Made by a program: the position numbers and the translations under genes. The notes under the pieces were generated by a model. That model was not told where the DNA came from. It saw nothing but the letters and a program-made list of their open reading frames with translations, and ran no database searches. From positions 239,677 to 303,676 of the forward strand of contig JAJZUT010000002.1 in the NCBI GenBank assembly GCA_021847105.1: 64,000 nt of DNA. Direction: 5' to 3'. This DNA is from Pseudomonadota bacterium (GTDB taxonomy: Bacteria > Pseudomonadota > Gammaproteobacteria > Steroidobacterales > Steroidobacteraceae). This document shows positions 61,277 to 64,000 of this stretch, one piece after another. The stretch's first letter is position 1, and the number at the start of each line of letters is the position of its first letter.

Positions 61277-62108
61277 GGTTTAGGTGCATTACTGGTTTGC
61301 GTCCCAATTAGCGAGGAATCGGAACGCTGAGAGTCATGACAATGCTGTATCCCACTGCTTCTTCAACGACCAGTAGTACCGCCGGCCCGGTCCGAGCTTG
61401 AAATGACGCTTGCGAATTCGGTGCGCTAACTCGATGCCCGAGAGGGTCACAGCCGCAGTCCATAGGACTTGAAGCCGAGCATGGGTCGGCAGCGGCTTTT
61501 GATCGCCCGATGGTCCTGCTCGACGACATTGTTCAGGTACTGGCAGGTGCGGACTAGGACATGTATCCACCGCCGATCCTCTCGACGGAGGCGGTGCAGT
61601 GCCCATTGACTCTGCTTGTGCCCATCCAGCGTGATCTTGCGCGGCCAACGTGGGGCGGAAGATGCCACCGCCTTGCGGAAAAAGGCCATTGCGGCAGCGA
61701 TCCCGCGAGTGGTCTGGAATAGCGACCCCACCGTCTTCCCCTGCTTGTCGACGGCGCGGTAGAGGTAGCCTGTCTTCGGCCGGCTCCGAATGTACGTCTC
61801 CTCCACGCGCCACGATGAACCCACAGGCCTCGCCCGTCGGTTCCACCGCTTTTCGTATTCGGGGACGTACCGGAACACCCAGCGCATGATCGTCGTGTGA
61901 CTGACGTGCACGTCCCACTCGGCCATCAGGGTGACGAGATCGCGATAGCTGAGGCGGTAGGTAAGGTACGAACGAACACAGCCCTCAATGACCTCTCGGC
62001 GGAATCGCCGACGCCGGTAGATGGCATCGCGCTCAATGGGTTGCGTCACGGCAAGCTCCGGGCAAAGGTTCCCGGATGGCACGATCCTGCCGCTAATGCA
62101 CCAGAACC
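61277..62108 (-). mobile_element. IS6-family insertion sequence, copy 2 (inactive)
   Basis: An 832-base element in the same orientation as copy 1. Its ends are GGTTTAGGTGCATTA (61277-61291) and the complement of GGTTCTGGTGCATTA (62094-62108), so the left repeat has two substitutions. Flanks read ATGGGGAA and AGCTCCAA, so no 8-bp target duplication is visible. The right end sits inside the integrase-like tail. Confidence 0.85.
61334..62049 (-). pseudogene. IS6-family DDE transposase, copy 2, frameshifted and catalytic-site mutant
   Basis: From GTG 62049 the frame is open through RRFRREVIEGCVRSYLTYRL and NNVVEQDHRAIKSRCRPMLG, then a one-base deletion near 61460 (SYGLRL instead of SYRTAAVTL) shifts it to an early stop at 61447. 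The true C-terminus (HRIRKRHFKLGPGRR ... QWDTALS) continues in another frame to 61334. The first catalytic residue reads Glu (WRVEETYI) where copy 1 and the family have Asp. Asp in KITLDG and Glu in VVEQDH are kept. Confidence 0.85.
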
Positions 62109-62323
62109 AGCTCCAAACCAGCCTTTCCCTGGCACATGCCTGGCACACTCACTCTCAGCGCGACACATTCCTGGCACTCGGCCACATTCGCTTCTCAGAT
62201 AGGACGAGTAACCTCGGGACAAATCCAATCCATTTCGGATACCGCGGGCGCCGGAAGAATGCGGGACCATTGCTGATTGACCAGCAAGGGCTCTTAACTC
62301 GCTCCGGCATCCGCGATCTTGAA

Positions 62324-62360
62324 TTGCATGAAGTACGTACTTTCTGTATAGTTCGTATAC
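62324..62360 (+). promoter_or_regulatory. Promoter and operator of the Phd/PemK toxin-antitoxin module
   Basis: TTGCAT (62324-62329), a 17-base spacer and TATAGT (62347-62352) form a good sigma-70-type promoter. Overlapping it are the palindrome AGTACGTACT (62332-62341) and the inverted repeat GTATA...TATAC (62346-62350 and 62356-62360), suited to binding by the antitoxin. An AGGAG site at 62364-62368 precedes the start codon. Confidence 0.7.
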
Positions 62361-62374
62361 TGCAGGAGTTCAGT

Positions 62375-62659
62375 ATGATGTATTCGGAACAGATCGTCAC
62401 GGTGACCTCGGCCGACTTCCAGCGAAACATCGGGCTGTATCAGGACGAAGCGCTGAAGAAGCCGGTTGCCATCACCAAGAACGGCCGCCCGCGGACCGTG
62501 CTGATCTCGGCCGAGGAATACGAGCGGCTCAAACGGCGTGATCGCCGGGTGATCGCCGCCGGCGAGGTGTCGGAGCGCCAAATCGCGGCACTTCGAGAAA
62601 CCAAGGTGCCAGACCGGTTTGCTGATCTCGATGCCGAACTCAAAGACTGGAAGCCGTGA
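62375..62659 (+). CDS. Phd/YefM-family antitoxin
   Basis: A 94-aa antitoxin (ATG 62375, or ATG 62378; AGGAG at 62364-62368). The N-terminal DNA-binding fold is clear: VTVTSADFQRNIGLYQDEAL, KKPVAITKNGRPRTVLISAE, EYERLKRRD. The C-terminus (SERQIAALRETKVPDRFADL) is the toxin-neutralising part. It represses its own promoter in known systems, and palindromes fitting that role overlap the -10 here. Its TGA overlaps the toxin GTG by four bases (GTGA). Confidence 0.88.
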   Translation: MMYSEQIVTVTSADFQRNIGLYQDEALKKPVAITKNGRPRTVLISAEEYERLKRRDRRVIAAGEVSERQIAALRETKVPDRFADLDAELKDWKP

Positions 62660-63093
62660 GCTTCCCAGACCCGCACCCGGGACTTATCATCCGTTATGCC
62701 TATCTGTGGAAACGCGAGCACGAGGAGGGTCGCGAGGAGGGCGGTAAGGATCGCCCGTGCGCCATCGTTCTATCGGTTCTTGACGACGACGGGGAGCCCG
62801 AAGTCATGGTGCTCCCCATCACACACAGCGCGCCACAACGCGCGCAAGACGCGATCGAGATCCCCACGGCTACCAAGCAGCGCCTGGGACTCGATTCCGA
62901 GCGGTCGTGGATCGTGATCGCTGAAGCGAACGAGTTCGTGTGGCCCGGGCCAGACCTTCGTCCAGTACCTGGGTGCGACAACTCGACGATCGTACATGGG
63001 ACTCTGCCGCCGAAGTTCTTTGCTCATGTCCGCGACCGATTTCTCGAGCGCATCATGCGGGGAAAGGCCCTGGCAGTCCGCCGCACGGAGTGA
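62656..63093 (+). CDS. PemK/MazF-like toxin
   Basis: A 145-aa protein starting at GTG 62656, overlapping the antitoxin stop. The pattern PGLIIRYAYLWKREHEEG then KDRPCAIVLSVL, VMVLPITHS and SERSWIVIAEANEFVWPGPD is that of the longer PemK/MazF-like proteins found in alpha- and gammaproteobacteria, which are predicted mRNA endoribonucleases. The basic GKDRP loop and LPITH segment correspond to the usual active-site region. The gene appears intact, and a decayed relative is at 48.4 kb. Activity is inferred from family and context only. Confidence 0.8.
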   Translation: MSFPDPHPGLIIRYAYLWKREHEEGREEGGKDRPCAIVLSVLDDDGEPEVMVLPITHSAPQRAQDAIEIPTATKQRLGLDSERSWIVIAEANEFVWPGPDLRPVPGCDNSTIVHGTLPPKFFAHVRDRFLERIMRGKALAVRRTE

Positions 63094-63501
63094 AATGTCC
63101 GAGTTTCGTCCGCGACAATGTCTTCTCCGCCATCCGCCGCGCGCATCAAGCAACTGAGTTTCTGACCCGGCGCTGCCCGAGATCAGATTCACGACAGCGT
63201 TGAAACTGCAGACACGGAATCCGCACCTGTCTGCACTTTCATCGGCGCGTACCGCAAGTCTGTCTCCGACCTTGCGTACCCGAATACGCTGATCATCAAC
63301 TCCTCTTCAAGGGCGCCAATTCGGCAGTCGATACGACGAAGGTCTCGAATGGGTATCTCTCCGCGTGTTTCGTCAGGCCAACGCCTCAACTGCCGATCTT
63401 ATGCCCTCAAGTAACGAAGCCTTCGGAAAGGCCGTAAGCCCTCCAGCAACCCCGTTCTTCCGACGCTGAGCTGACGGCTCGATGCTCTGGCAGCGGCAAT
63501 C
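63094..63501. other. Stretch between the toxin gene and the IS3 element
   Basis: These 408 bases have no convincing gene. The first 30 bases (FVRDN-coding CCGAGTTTCGTCCGCGAC) have a counterpart after the decayed toxin at 48478-48497, showing that the duplicated segment extended past the toxin stop. Small frames (for example 63189-63389, minus) lack motifs. Confidence 0.4.
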
Positions 63502-64000
63502 TGAAGTGGGCCCTACGCAGCGGACCTCATAGATGTTGTTTGATCAGTGAGTTGCATTCTGCGCGCATACTCGTTGGGCGACAAGTATCCGAGTGATGAG
63601 TGCAGACGGATTGGATTGTAAAATCCGTGGATGTACTGCGCGATTGCTCGGCGAGCATCCTGCTTCGTCGCATACGGCTGTGTAGCTTCTTCAGCCTTCA
63701 ATGTCGCAAAGAAGCTCTCTGAGACTGCGTTATCCCAGCAATTTCCCTTGCGACTCATGCTGGCAACCATTCCGAGCGCGCCGAGTGCATCACGGAAATC
63801 ATTACTCGCGTATTGGCTGCCGCGATCCGAATGAAACACGGTGCCTGCGCTGGGGGCTTCACAGTGACAGGCGTTGCGCAGGGCGTTCAGTACGAGCTCG
63901 TCGGGCATCCGATCCGAGAGGCTATAGCCGAGCACTTGGCGAGTCTTAAGCGCAATGATCACGGCCAGATACAGCCAGCCCTCACGAGTGGCAACGTAGG
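63502..64000 (-). mobile_element. IS3-family insertion sequence, partial at the window edge
   Basis: The inner end is proposed at TGAAGTGGGCCC (63502-63513), whose complement ends in CA as is usual for IS3-family termini. The element contains the 3' part of orfB and runs off the right edge. The other terminus and orfA are outside the window. Confidence 0.65.
63513..64000 (-). CDS. IS3-family transposase OrfB, C-terminal part
   Basis: Partial rve-type DDE integrase (about 162 residues visible, entering from the right edge as YVATREGWLYLAVIIALKTR). It has the second catalytic Asp in FHSDRGSQYAS and the catalytic Glu in NCWDNAVSESFFATLKAEE, with the usual C-terminal YNPIRLHSSLGYLSPNEYAR. The first Asp lies outside the window. 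No frameshift is seen in the visible part, so unlike the two IS6 copies this element could be active. Confidence 0.9.
   Translation of the reverse strand, partial: YVATREGWLYLAVIIALKTRQVLGYSLSDRMPDELVLNALRNACHCEAPSAGTVFHSDRGSQYASNDFRDALGALGMVASMSRKGNCWDNAVSESFFATLKAEEATQPYATKQDARRAIAQYIHGFYNPIRLHSSLGYLSPNEYARRMQLTDQTTSMRSAA

Noticed and set aside
1..64000. CRISPR array or phage structural genes
   Set aside because: No regularly spaced repeats of 24-40 bases, no cas genes and no phage capsid, tail or terminase motifs were seen anywhere in the window.

Overview
The window is GC-rich bacterial chromosome, Gram-negative by content: two TonB-dependent receptors, lipoproteins with LAAC lipoboxes, a tripartite RND efflux system, and an ECF sigma/FecR/receptor cascade. 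The mix (PepN, ArfB, an IorAB-type molybdenum hydroxylase, STN-domain receptor, MHS transporters, PobR-like AraC protein) fits a heterotrophic gammaproteobacterium of the Xanthomonadales/Nevskiales/Steroidobacter kind. That placement is inference; no rRNA or complete tRNA is present to confirm it.

Layout. 1-4.5 kb: a fragment of an unidentified upstream gene, then a multi-PAS/GAF/GGDEF/EAL c-di-GMP protein whose cyclase motif is degenerate and whose EAL half is intact. 4.5-5.8 kb: gene debris, including the C-terminal part of an SMP-30/gluconolactonase-like gene. 5.8-11.6 kb: an RND efflux system, with the outer-membrane lipoprotein divergent from the adaptor and pump genes. 11.6-14.5 kb: a large unrecognised secreted protein. 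14.9-25.4 kb: a nutrient-uptake neighbourhood (MFS carrier, TonB receptor, amidase, PepN, secreted S10-type peptidase). 25.6-31.7 kb: a MarR-GNAT fusion regulator with a clear palindromic operator, an MHS-type MFS carrier, a secreted lipase-like hydrolase and an AraC regulator. 31.9-35 kb: a stand-alone EF-G paralogue and ArfB. 35.2-45.2 kb: one co-directional block reading sigma factor, FecR, STN-TonB receptor, carboxylesterase, GH3 lipoprotein; it looks like a substrate-induced system for sensing, importing and hydrolysing an acylated glycoside. 45.8-54.4 kb: a P450 divergent from a PobR-like regulator, a nitronate monooxygenase-like flavoprotein, a soluble MCP with its signalling domain at the N-terminus, and an isoquinoline-oxidoreductase-like IorAB pair.

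54.4-64 kb is a degraded mobile region. Two IS6-family copies in the same orientation, both broken by frameshifts, bracket about 7.4 kb holding: a peptide-transporter gene truncated by the first IS, a GH16 glucanase, an IS66 remnant inserted in a PIN-toxin gene, a 3'-half tRNA-Phe scar with an integrase-like tail, a VapBC-like pair with a nonsense mutation in the toxin, a small secreted protein and a GloVer-repeat protein. Beyond the second IS6 copy lies an intact Phd/PemK-type toxin-antitoxin module, and a decayed, internally deleted copy of the same module lies 14 kb away at 48.2-48.6 kb. The window ends inside an IS3-family transposase.

The most interesting signals are the decayed toxin-antitoxin duplicate, the tRNA-Phe scar and IS6-bounded fossil island, the GH3/esterase/TonB/FecIR locus, and two G9 tracts sitting exactly at the ribosome-binding sites of transport genes.
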